Program-made: the position numbers and the translations under genes
In this document: in pieces, positions 1 to 5,375 of the stretch
Layout of the letters: every line of letters begins with the position of its first letter
Position numbering within the stretch: position 1 is the stretch's first letter
Assembly: GCA_013154225.1 (NCBI GenBank)
Contig: JAADCW010000143.1
Coordinates: forward strand, 1 to 6,142
Direction of reading: 5' to 3'
DNA: 6,142 nt
From: Chloroflexota bacterium
GTDB taxonomy: Bacteria > Chloroflexota > Anaerolineae > Anaerolineales > DRMV01
Notes under the pieces: generated by a model
Seen by the model: only the letters and a program-made list of their open reading frames with translations
Told to the model about the DNA's origin: nothing
Database searches by the model: none

Positions 1-24
1 AAGGGCGCGTTTGCCCTGCGGCAT
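1..24 (-). CDS. Possible start of a further minus-strand gene, cut by the left edge
   Basis: An ATG whose complement lies at 22-24 opens a frame reading MPQGKRAL before the window ends. A weak purine stretch (GAGAG) lies a few bases upstream. It sits 44 nt after the rex stop codon, a plausible position for the next gene on the same strand. Only eight codons are visible, so no function can be proposed, and the ATG may be chance. Confidence 0.22.
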
Positions 25-52
25 TGCTCTCGGCACAAAGGCCGCAAAGAAG

Positions 53-66
53 GCTGGCACAGCCGG
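53..66 (-). terminator. Weak hairpin just after rex
   Basis: On the minus strand the sequence reads GGCT-GTGCC-AGCC followed by TTCTTT. This is a 4-bp GC stem with a 5-nt loop and a short, interrupted U-rich tail directly after the rex stop. The stem is short for an intrinsic terminator, so this is only a candidate end for the rex transcript. Confidence 0.2.
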
Positions 67-68
67 GG

Positions 69-686
69 TTACAGGTAGTAAGTCATCCGCTGGAGGGGAA
101 TGACCGGATCCAGATATTCCACCCGGACGTCGTCGGGCACAGTGAGATGGATGGGCGCGTAGTTGAGGATGGCCTTGACGCCGGCGAAAACCAGCATGTT
201 GGCCACTTCCTGCGCGGCCGCGGCAGGGGTTGCAATCATGCCAATTTTGATGCCGGCCTCTTGCACACGGCGGGCCAGGGTCCGAATGTCTTCCACGATC
301 AAATCGCCGGCCTGGGTGCCGATTTTTTCCGGATCGCGATCAAAGGCCATTGCAATGCGAAAGCCGCGGTGTGTAAAGCCTTTATAGCGTGCCAACGCGT
401 GCCCCAGGTCGCCCACACCGACCAGCACCACATCCCAAACTTTGTCCACCTGGAGGTGCCGCCGCAGGGCATCGGCCAGCGCGGCCACAGGATACCCACG
501 CCCTTGTTTGCCATATTCGCCAAACATGGAAAGGTCTTTGCGAATTTGGGCCGCTGAAACCCCCAACCGTTCGCTGAGTTCCTGAGAGGAAATGCACGTC
601 AGTCCTTCCTGTTGGGCGTGTTCCAGCGCCCGCAGGTAGATGGGAAGCCGACTGACCACCACATGGGGGATTTTGCTCTTGTCCAT
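69..686 (-). CDS. rex: Redox-sensing transcriptional repressor Rex
   Basis: Rex is a cytoplasmic homodimeric repressor that senses the NADH/NAD+ ratio. It typically represses fermentation, respiration and NADH-reoxidation genes and leaves DNA when NADH is high. The 205-aa product matches the family length (about 205-215 aa). The N-terminal winged helix (about residues 5-75) contains SSQELSERLGVSAAQIRKDL and the family signature FGEYGKQGRGYPV (55-67). A Rossmann NAD(H) domain follows, with the dinucleotide loop GVGDLG (90-95), the acidic AFDRDPEKIG segment (114-123) and the characteristic ILNYAPIHLTVPDDV (173-187). I chose ATG 686 because GAGGG (complement of 691-695) lies 4 nt upstream and the product then starts MDKSKIPHVVVSRLP, as Rex proteins usually do. 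The frame stays open to a TTG at 779, but that lies inside the Rex operator and would add 31 atypical residues. The gene has its own promoter and operator after a terminator. The family call is very secure; the target genes are not visible here. Confidence 0.97.
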   Translation of the reverse strand: MDKSKIPHVVVSRLPIYLRALEHAQQEGLTCISSQELSERLGVSAAQIRKDLSMFGEYGKQGRGYPVAALADALRRHLQVDKVWDVVLVGVGDLGHALARYKGFTHRGFRIAMAFDRDPEKIGTQAGDLIVEDIRTLARRVQEAGIKIGMIATPAAAAQEVANMLVFAGVKAILNYAPIHLTVPDDVRVEYLDPVIPLQRMTYYL

Positions 687-744
687 TGTGCCCTCGCTTG
701 CCTTGAGAATGCCAGCCAAGTCGCCGAGGCTGCGCTTGAAACTT

Positions 745-779
745 TCTTCTAATTTACCACGAAATGCGTTGTTGTGCAA
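745..779 (-). promoter_or_regulatory. Candidate rex promoter (-35 within the Rex operator, extended -10)
   Basis: Reading the minus strand, TTGCAC (779-774) could serve as a weak -35. After a 17-nt spacer comes TAAATT (756-751), which shares 4 of 6 positions with TATAAT. A TG dinucleotide one base upstream of it (TGGTAAATT) makes an extended -10. Transcription would start near 744, giving a leader of roughly 58 nt before the rex ATG at 686. The -35 lies entirely inside the operator, which suits repression by steric block. The element is inferred from consensus only. Confidence 0.5.
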
Positions 780-789
780 ATTGGCACAA
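772..789. promoter_or_regulatory. Rex operator (ROP box) upstream of rex
   Basis: The 18-bp palindrome TTGTGCAAATTGGCACAA has perfect 6-bp arms, TTGTGC and GCACAA, around a 6-bp AT-rich centre. The known Rex consensus in several phyla is TTGTG-N8-CACAA, and this site matches all ten defined bases. It lies 86-103 bp upstream of the rex start and overlaps the -35 of the candidate promoter, so negative autoregulation is the natural reading. The match is seen directly; binding by this Rex is inferred from family knowledge. Confidence 0.88.
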
Positions 790-840
790 ACAAGAAAAAT
801 CGCGCCTTGCTGGAGGGCACAAAGAGCAAAGCGCGATTTT
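788..840 (-). terminator. Intrinsic terminator ending the small membrane-protein genes
   Basis: The arms AAAATCGCGC (796-805 on the plus strand) and GCGCGATTTT (831-840) pair perfectly over 10 bp. After one mismatch (806/830), TTGCT (807-811) pairs with AGCAA (825-829), giving a 15-bp stem with a 13-nt loop. On the minus strand the stem is followed by a U-rich tail, ATTTTTCTTGTTT. It starts 31 nt after the stop of the 112-aa membrane protein gene, so it should end that transcript and insulate rex. A T4 run on the other side could allow weak termination on the plus strand too. Confidence 0.83.
805..822 (-). promoter_or_regulatory. Degenerate second Rex-like site in the terminator loop
   Basis: On the minus strand TTGTGC-CCTCCA-GCAAGG has one perfect Rex half-site and a second half matching 3 of 6 bases (GCA). 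The octamer TTTGTGCC here (823-816) repeats the one in the main operator (790-783), exactly 33 bp away, about three helical turns. It could be an auxiliary contact for cooperative Rex binding or a coincidence imposed by the hairpin. Evidence is weak. Confidence 0.2.
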
Positions 841-871
841 CACACAAGAAATTGCTACCACGCGGTGCGGT

Positions 872-1210
872 TTAGGGCGGCGAGAGAAGCGGGTAAAGCC
901 AGAAAAGCAAAGGAGAGCCCAAAAGCAGGCCCAAAAAAGCCAGCGCGCCCGCGTAGAGCACAATGCGCTGGGCTGGCTGGGGGCTTGTCTTCCAGCGGCG
1001 TTGGAGGGTGAACCAGGCCAGCCCCCAGATGCCAAACGCGGCCAGGCTAAGCACGGGGCGCACCCACCGTACCGGCGCGTGGTAAGCGTAAATCAGCCAC
1101 GACCCTATCGGCGTCACTGCCCCCAAAAGAAAGATGCCGATGCCCGCGGCCAAAAGGGCCGCGGCCGTGGGGCCTTCGAGGAACTCCTGATGATGGGGCG
1201 GCATTGCCAT
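872..1210 (-). CDS. Small integral membrane protein, 112 aa, unrecognised
   Basis: I do not recognise this protein. It has a short polar N-terminus (MAMPPHHQEFLEGP, two adjacent His) and three predicted membrane spans at about residues 15-42, 50-69 and 83-107. The linkers are short: HAPVRWVRP, and a basic loop QRRWKTSPQPAQR at 70-82 that would favour the cytoplasmic side. It ends with PLLSPP. There is no cysteine or known signature. The ATG at 1210 has GAGGG (complement of 1217-1221) 6 nt upstream; a second ATG two codons later is possible. It begins 18 nt after the stop of the 150-aa membrane protein gene and is followed by a strong terminator, so the two probably form a bicistronic unit and may act together. 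The ORF looks genuine because of its hydrophobic periodicity, ribosome site and position. Confidence 0.82.
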   Translation of the reverse strand: MAMPPHHQEFLEGPTAAALLAAGIGIFLLGAVTPIGSWLIYAYHAPVRWVRPVLSLAAFGIWGLAWFTLQRRWKTSPQPAQRIVLYAGALAFLGLLLGSPLLFWLYPLLSPP

Positions 1211-1228
1211 GATGTTCCCTCGGTGGTG

Positions 1229-1681
1229 CTAAAATACGCCTCGGGCGGTCAGGCTTCCCAGCAAGGCGGCCAGCAACACATTGCCCAAGGCAAAGCTCAT
1301 CAGCCCCCAAAGCGCCCGCTGAAGCCAGATGGGGGTCAGGGTTTGCTTTTCGACCTGGTGCATGAGATACGTGCAGGCCGTGATGGCAATGGGCACCATC
1401 AAGCCCCATGAGGCCATCCACGGCAGGGCTGGGCTATCCCAGGTCCCTTGGCGGGTTTGCCAAAATTCGGGATGGACATACATCACAGCCAGGCCGGTCA
1501 GCGGCGTGAGCCAGGCCAGGGCCAACAGCACCCCGCGGCGATAGCGCTTCCACGCGGACGTGCGTTCGTGCCACCAGGGGTGGAGTTTCCCCATCCGCCA
1601 GGTGTAAGAAACGCACAGCGCGGTGAGCACCATCAACGGCAATCCCAGCAAAATTCCGTGGAGCATACTTGCCCAGGCCAT
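1229..1681 (-). CDS. Integral membrane protein, 150 aa, unrecognised
   Basis: I do not recognise the family. Four membrane spans are visible at about residues 8-28, 51-70, 88-108 and 123-146. A basic, Trp/His-rich loop follows span 1 (MGKLHPWWHERTSAWKRYRRG, 30-50). A polar loop between spans 2 and 3 (VHPEFWQTRQGTWDSPALPW) probably faces outward. Histidines at 8, 70 and 108 lie in or at the ends of spans, and H34 and H38 in the basic loop. Such residues could bind heme or metal, but nothing proves it. The ATG at 1681 has AAGGT (complement of 1691-1695) 9 nt upstream; GAGGG directly abuts the ATG. A later Met at residue 6 is a less likely start. It is the first gene of a two-gene unit with the 112-aa membrane protein downstream, and follows a 137-nt gap with a possible promoter. 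Confidence 0.84.
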   Translation of the reverse strand: MAWASMLHGILLGLPLMVLTALCVSYTWRMGKLHPWWHERTSAWKRYRRGVLLALAWLTPLTGLAVMYVHPEFWQTRQGTWDSPALPWMASWGLMVPIAITACTYLMHQVEKQTLTPIWLQRALWGLMSFALGNVLLAALLGSLTARGVF

Positions 1682-1690
1682 CCCTCTTGT

Positions 1691-1733
1691 ACCTTTCTAT
1701 GCCCGATACCGCAGCACAGCGGTGTGATAGAAA
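1691..1733 (-). promoter_or_regulatory. 5'-leader hairpin overlapping the ribosome site of the 150-aa gene
   Basis: Just upstream of the membrane-protein start, TTTCTAT (1694-1700) pairs with ATAGAAA (1727-1733). Inside, ACCGC (1708-1712) pairs with GCGGT (1719-1723) around the loop AGCACA. In the minus-strand transcript the proximal arm runs into the AAGGU ribosome site, so folding could limit its access. The structure matches no riboswitch class I know, and the arms are short and separated by an asymmetric bulge. Confidence 0.3.
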
Positions 1734-1739
1734 ACGGCT

Positions 1740-1750
1740 ATTCTATTGTA
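1740..1750 (-). promoter_or_regulatory. Candidate -10 for the membrane-protein pair
   Basis: The minus strand reads TACAATAGAAT, containing two overlapping -10-like hexamers: TACAAT (1750-1745) and TAGAAT (1745-1740), each 5 of 6 to TATAAT. The hexamer 17 nt upstream of the first, TACCCA, is a poor -35; TTGTCG (1780-1775) is better but 24 nt away. A start near 1738 would put the leader hairpin at the very 5' end of the mRNA. I see no convincing terminator for the upstream operon in 1751-1818, so read-through is also possible. Confidence 0.33.
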
Positions 1751-1818
1751 CGGAGGGTGAGGGCCTTTGGGTAGCGACAACCGACATGAGTTTTTTAGCA
1801 ATTTGTCACGTTTTTGCC

Positions 1819-3087
1819 TTAAGGTGCCGTAACGCGCTCCCAGATGCTCACTGTTTCGATGTGATAGGTTTGAGGGAACATATCAAAGGGGGTAATGCGG
1901 CGCAAACGGTAGCCGTGGCGGGCTAAACGTTTGCCATCGCGGGCCAGCGTGGCCGGATCGCAGGAGACGTAAGCAATGGTCTGCGGCGCAAGGGCGACCA
2001 GGCTGTCCAGGGCTTCGCGAGGGAGCCCGCTGCGGGGCGGGTCCAACACCACGATGTCGGGGTGGAGACCTTCCCGCTGGAGGTGGGGCAAGGTCATTTC
2101 CACCGGCGCTTCATACAGGGCCACGTGGTCGTGCTCGGCCAGGTTGATGCCAAAGTCGTAGCATGCGGTGGGCGAGGATTCCACCGCGATCAACTGCCCC
2201 ACCCTGGGGGCCAGGAAGGCGCTGAAAAGCCCCACGCCGCTGTAAAGTTCCAAAAGGGTGGTGGAAGCATCCAGTGGCAGGTTTTCCAAGAGATGGGTGA
2301 TGATGGCCTCGGCCACGGGGGTGTTGACCTGGAAGAACGAGGGCGCGGAAACGCGGAAGGTTTTGCCCAGGGCTTCCATCACCAGGAAGCCCCGTCCCGC
2401 GAGTACAAATTCTTCGCCCTGCGGGTTGGAATAAACCGCGGAGAGGGGAAAATCCACCGAAAAGGCGGGCGGCGTGGGGGCTTGGCCTCGGAGCCAGATC
2501 AGCAGTTCGTCGCCCGCGCCCACGCGCAGATGCACCCGTTCAATGCCGCTTTCGGGATCAAATTCCAGCACGGGCATCAAATCGCGCAAAGGTTGCGCGG
2601 CCAAGAGACAGTCTTGCGCGGGCACCACGCGTTCACTGCGGCGGGCCCGAAAGCCCAGCTGCCCTTCGGGGCTGAGGTGCAGTTGGATGTGGTTGCGGTA
2701 GCCCCACGGTTGGGGCGAGGGCACTGTGGCCGCGACAGAAGGGTCAGGAAAGCCGCCAATGCGGCTCAACTGGTCGCGCACAATTGCGGCTTTGGCCGCC
2801 AGTTGGGCGGGGTAGGCCACGTGCTGATAATGACATCCGCCGCATTGGCCGTAAAGGGGGCAGCGCGGGGGCACGCGGTCGGCCGCGGTTTCCAACAGGG
2901 TGACGACTTCCCCGCGGGCATAGCGGGGCTTTTCTTCGGTCAGGCGGATGCGGGCCTGTTCCCCGGGCAGGGTAAACGGCACAAACACCGCGCGGCCATC
3001 TTCCAGCCGCCCCATCACTTCGCCGCCATAGGCCCACGTGGCCAGGTGTACCACGTGTTCGCTGTTTTCGGATCCGGGTGTGTTCAT
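1819..3087 (-). CDS. rlmD: 23S rRNA (uracil-C5)-methyltransferase, RlmD/TrmA superfamily
   Basis: This enzyme transfers a methyl group from S-adenosylmethionine to C5 of a uracil in RNA; RlmD acts on 23S rRNA. The 422-aa product has an N-terminal TRAM-like RNA-binding region (about 10-68). Next comes the iron-sulfur motif CPLYGQCGGC, with C76, C82 and C85 plus a distant C160, the same spacing pattern as the [4Fe-4S] cluster of E. coli RlmD. The Rossmann methyltransferase domain shows SFFQVN (250-255), the SAM loop LLELYSGVGLFS (278-289), LDPPRSG (348-354), the nucleophile motif YVSCDPATLARD with C376, and the general base in HIETV (E411). I chose ATG 3087 because it overlaps the upstream stop as ATGA and has GAGG (complement of 3095-3098) 7 nt before it. 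An in-frame extension to 3237 lies wholly inside the upstream gene and lacks family-like sequence. The exact target base is uncertain, since RlmD, RlmC and RlmCD paralogs share these motifs. Confidence 0.94.
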   Translation of the reverse strand: MNTPGSENSEHVVHLATWAYGGEVMGRLEDGRAVFVPFTLPGEQARIRLTEEKPRYARGEVVTLLETAADRVPPRCPLYGQCGGCHYQHVAYPAQLAAKAAIVRDQLSRIGGFPDPSVAATVPSPQPWGYRNHIQLHLSPEGQLGFRARRSERVVPAQDCLLAAQPLRDLMPVLEFDPESGIERVHLRVGAGDELLIWLRGQAPTPPAFSVDFPLSAVYSNPQGEEFVLAGRGFLVMEALGKTFRVSAPSFFQVNTPVAEAIITHLLENLPLDASTTLLELYSGVGLFSAFLAPRVGQLIAVESSPTACYDFGINLAEHDHVALYEAPVEMTLPHLQREGLHPDIVVLDPPRSGLPREALDSLVALAPQTIAYVSCDPATLARDGKRLARHGYRLRRITPFDMFPQTYHIETVSIWERVTAP

Positions 3088-4553
3088 GGATGCGCCTCGG
3101 CTGTGTGGATGACCATGCGGCCATCGGCTTGACGATGGTAGCTGTGGGGGCCTTGCGGCACTCGGGGGGAGATTTCCAAAATGCCGTTGTCCATGGCTTC
3201 CCAAATGGCCTGGAAGGGGGCTTTGCCCGGACGCCATTTTTCCACCACCACCAGGCCGTGGCCGGGAATGATGGTGAAAACCAGATAGCGCGGGTCGTCG
3301 GGGTTGCGGAGGGCTTCTGAGCGGCTAAAGGCTTCGACAATGCCCTCGGCCTGGGCCCGGGTGGCGCAGGAAACCGGGTAGTGGTGATAGGCCGCGCTCA
3401 TGGGCGCAAATTCCACCCAGCGGGGATCGTAGGACGCGACCCCGCGATGGCCGTGCAGTTTTGAGCGGATGACCGGCACGGTGTGCCCTTCCCACGAGAT
3501 TTTGGGGAGGGGTTCGTCCATGGCAAACAGTTCTACGGCCTCAGAGGAAGGCGGGTCGTTGCGCTTTCCTTCCACGTGGCGCACCAACGCGCCGCGGCGG
3601 TCGGGGCGCACGCCAACAATCACGGCCAGGTCGTCTTCGGTGAGGGCATCTTTAGCCACGGGCCGCGCGCTGCCGGTAATGGTGGTGATGAGCCCTGGCA
3701 GTTCGGGTTCCCAGGTGGCAAAACAGCCTTCGCTGTATTGCTCAGAAATGCTGGCTTCGATGGCGGGCACGGCCACCAGGTCGTTGATGCGCACCATTTG
3801 GGTGAAGAAGTTGCGCTCGCCCAGGGCAATGCCGGCCTGGAGCATGGCTTTGGGGGCTTTCAGCCGCGCCCAGGTGTCTGCCGGAATGGGCGGCGGCACC
3901 ACTTGATGTTCGGTGATTTCTTCGGTGCTGATCGCGGTGACCACCCGCAGGGCAATGTCGGTGTAGAAAGTCGCGGGGTCCTGAAAGCGGATGCGCGGAT
4001 ACGCGCCCACCAGGTCAAACAGATAGGCCTCTTGGGGCTGATCGCCTTCGCCGACCACCAAAATCGCGCGGATGCTTTTGGCCTGGGCCTGGACAACGCG
4101 TTCCAGCGCGAGGAGCGGCCCCCCGCGGCGGCCTTGCTCAATCAGGGTGCGGTAGGCCTGGGGTGCCATGCCGGGGTAAGCAAAATCTTTGGGGTCGGGG
4201 GGCGTTTTCTCCAGCGCGGTTTCCAGCCGTTGGAGGGCTTCCTGAAAGCGTTGGGGAGTGACGCCCACCACGGTGACCACGGTGGGGGTGGTTTGGAGGC
4301 GAAAACGGCGCCGTGCGGTAAACATCAGCGCCTCACGCCAGTTGATGGGTGTGCCAAAGGGTGCGGTGGTGAAAATCAAGCTGGTGTCGCTTTGGGGTGT
4401 TGCGTCGTAAAGGGTGTGCCCCAGGGTGTGGAAGGCGTCGCGGAGCCCTTGGAGGACGCGGCGCTCCAAGGGCGTGGCATCCTCTCTGGGCAAGAAGGCC
4501 ACCCGTTGGGTTTCCAGCCAGGGATGGATGACAGGGGCAGGTATGGAGAGCAT
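3084..4553 (-). CDS. Conserved-looking soluble protein, 489 aa, unrecognised
   Basis: I do not recognise a family. The product has no signal peptide or membrane span and reads like a folded cytoplasmic protein. Alternating beta/alpha stretches occur at 90-115 (TVVTVVGVTPQRFQEALQRL) and 160-185 (SIRAILVVGEG, then AYLFDLVGAYP). A central segment has SEQYSEGCFATWEPELPG (270-287) then ITTITGSARPV (289-299). The C-terminal part is rich in histidine and aromatics: KLHGHRGV (365-372), FAPMSAAYHHYPVSC (382-396), FTIIPGHGLVVVEKW (426-440). Clustered His and acidic residues could bind metal, but no standard motif is present. ATG 4553 has a strong GGAGGT (complement of 4558-4563) 4 nt upstream; the frame runs open to 4778, but that extension is low-complexity and overlaps the SDR gene. 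It follows the SDR by 23 nt and overlaps rlmD by 4 nt, so it is probably co-transcribed and translationally coupled to rlmD. It is a real gene without an assigned role. Confidence 0.88.
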   Translation of the reverse strand: MLSIPAPVIHPWLETQRVAFLPREDATPLERRVLQGLRDAFHTLGHTLYDATPQSDTSLIFTTAPFGTPINWREALMFTARRRFRLQTTPTVVTVVGVTPQRFQEALQRLETALEKTPPDPKDFAYPGMAPQAYRTLIEQGRRGGPLLALERVVQAQAKSIRAILVVGEGDQPQEAYLFDLVGAYPRIRFQDPATFYTDIALRVVTAISTEEITEHQVVPPPIPADTWARLKAPKAMLQAGIALGERNFFTQMVRINDLVAVPAIEASISEQYSEGCFATWEPELPGLITTITGSARPVAKDALTEDDLAVIVGVRPDRRGALVRHVEGKRNDPPSSEAVELFAMDEPLPKISWEGHTVPVIRSKLHGHRGVASYDPRWVEFAPMSAAYHHYPVSCATRAQAEGIVEAFSRSEALRNPDDPRYLVFTIIPGHGLVVVEKWRPGKAPFQAIWEAMDNGILEISPRVPQGPHSYHRQADGRMVIHTAEAHP

Positions 4554-4576
4554 GGTGACCTCCAAAATGGCAAATC

Positions 4577-5374
4577 TTAGCGGCGAGGTGGGGTTTTGGT
4601 TTCCCAGCCCGCCAGGCGAAACACGCGCACGGCCCAATCGGCCAGACGCGGGGCGCAGCACTGCGCCCAATAGAGCAGGCGGGCTTGAAATGGAATGATG
4701 ACCTCGGCCTGGTTGCGGCGAATGGCTTTGACGATGGCTTTGCCCACCTTGTCGGCTGAGATTTTGGCCGAAATCCACGGCACTTGCAGGTCGGCGATCA
4801 TGGGTGTATCTACTCTGCCTGGGAAGACCACCGTGGCGCCCACGCCTGTGCCGTGGAGTTCCTGGCGAAGCACGTCGCCAAAGCCGCTGAGGGCGAATTT
4901 CGCGGCAACATAAGGCGCGTCGGGGGGAAGCCCCTTTTTGCCGTCCATTGAGGTGACCAGCACGATGTGGCCGCTGTTTTGCGCGCGCAAATGTGGCAGG
5001 GCGGCCAGCACAAGATAAACGCCGCCGTAAAAGTTGACGGCCAGGGAGCGTTCCAGCATCTCGGGCGTAAGCTCGTGGATGGGGCTGCGGAAATAAACGC
5101 CCGCATTGGCCACCACCACATCCAGCCGGCCAAAATGTTCGCGGGTTTGGGCAACCAGGGCTTCGACCTGGTCGCGTTGGGTGACATCTGTGGGCACCAC
5201 CAGGGCCTGCCGCCCCAGCGCGCGGATGCGTTGGGCCACGGCTTCGAGCGCGTCTGCCCGCCGTGCGGCCAGGGCCACATCCATGCCGGCCTGGGCCAGG
5301 GCAAGGGCTGTGGCTTCGCCAATGCCGCCTGAGGCGCCCGTTACAATGGCAACTTTGCCTTGTAAATCTCGCAT
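4577..5374 (-). CDS. Short-chain dehydrogenase/reductase (SDR), classical type
   Basis: This is an NAD(P)-dependent oxidoreductase of 265 aa, within the usual 250-280 aa range. Motifs appear in classical order: cofactor loop TGASGGIG (12-19), basic ARR (37-39) after strand 2 suggesting NADP(H) preference, TDV (62-64), NAG (90-92), the structural/catalytic N114 in VNFYGG, S142 in VTSMDG, and the catalytic YVAAK with Y155 and K159. PGRVDTPM (185-192) is the family's PG-motif region. The C-terminus beyond 230 is aromatic and basic (LLYWAQCCAPRLADWAVRVFRLAGW), possibly an amphipathic membrane or substrate-binding helix. ATG 5374 comes 1 nt after the uppP stop, with only a weak GGGTGG ribosome site inside the end of uppP, so translation likely depends on coupling. 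A TTG at 5392 could add six residues, less likely. The substrate cannot be deduced; secondary alcohols, lipids or sugars are all possible. Confidence 0.93.
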   Translation of the reverse strand: MRDLQGKVAIVTGASGGIGEATALALAQAGMDVALAARRADALEAVAQRIRALGRQALVVPTDVTQRDQVEALVAQTREHFGRLDVVVANAGVYFRSPIHELTPEMLERSLAVNFYGGVYLVLAALPHLRAQNSGHIVLVTSMDGKKGLPPDAPYVAAKFALSGFGDVLRQELHGTGVGATVVFPGRVDTPMIADLQVPWISAKISADKVGKAIVKAIRRNQAEVIIPFQARLLYWAQCCAPRLADWAVRVFRLAGWETKTPPRR

Positions 5375-5375
5375 G

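Noticed and set aside
203..222. Near-palindromic GC-rich patch in rex (GCGGCCGC core)
   Set aside because: It encodes the PAAAAQEVAN stretch of Rex in GC-rich alanine codons and the arms are offset. No functional signal is needed to explain it.
687..779. N-terminal extension of Rex to a TTG at 779
   Set aside because: The extension would start inside the Rex operator and overlap the candidate -10, and it makes the protein longer than the family. ATG 686 has a good GAGGG site.
1144..1164. Perfect 8-bp GC inverted repeat CCGCGGCC/GGCCGCGG with a 5-nt spacer
   Set aside because: It lies within the first membrane span of the 112-aa protein and is explained by Ala/Leu codons (AAALLAA). There is no U-tract or regulatory context; it is most likely a by-product of GC-rich alanine codons.
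764..1411. Plus-strand open frame (215 aa) across the terminator and both membrane genes
   Set aside because: It runs through the terminator hairpin and across the gap between two minus-strand genes, and its product is low-complexity, basic and Gln/Gly-rich. It is not supported as coding.
1751..1818. Search for a terminator after rlmD
   Set aside because: Only a 4-bp GCAA/TTGC pairing is visible, with no stable GC stem followed by a U-tract. I do not call a terminator, so the membrane-protein genes may also receive read-through transcription.
2062..3132. Long plus-strand open frame (356 aa) opposite rlmD
   Set aside because: It lies antisense to a gene with full family motifs. Its product is rich in Gly, His and Gln with no recognisable domain, typical of a shadow frame in GC-rich DNA.
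3483..4580. Long plus-strand open frame (365 aa) opposite the 489-aa gene
   Set aside because: The product is a Gly/His/Gln-rich antisense shadow with no credible ribosome site or domain. The minus-strand frame has a strong GGAGGT site, compact spacing and a plausible folded sequence.
4554..4778. 75-residue N-terminal extension of the 489-aa protein
   Set aside because: It is antiparallel in style to a folded protein (Gly/Ser/Pro/His-rich), overlaps the SDR coding region in another frame, and ignores the strong ribosome site before 4553.
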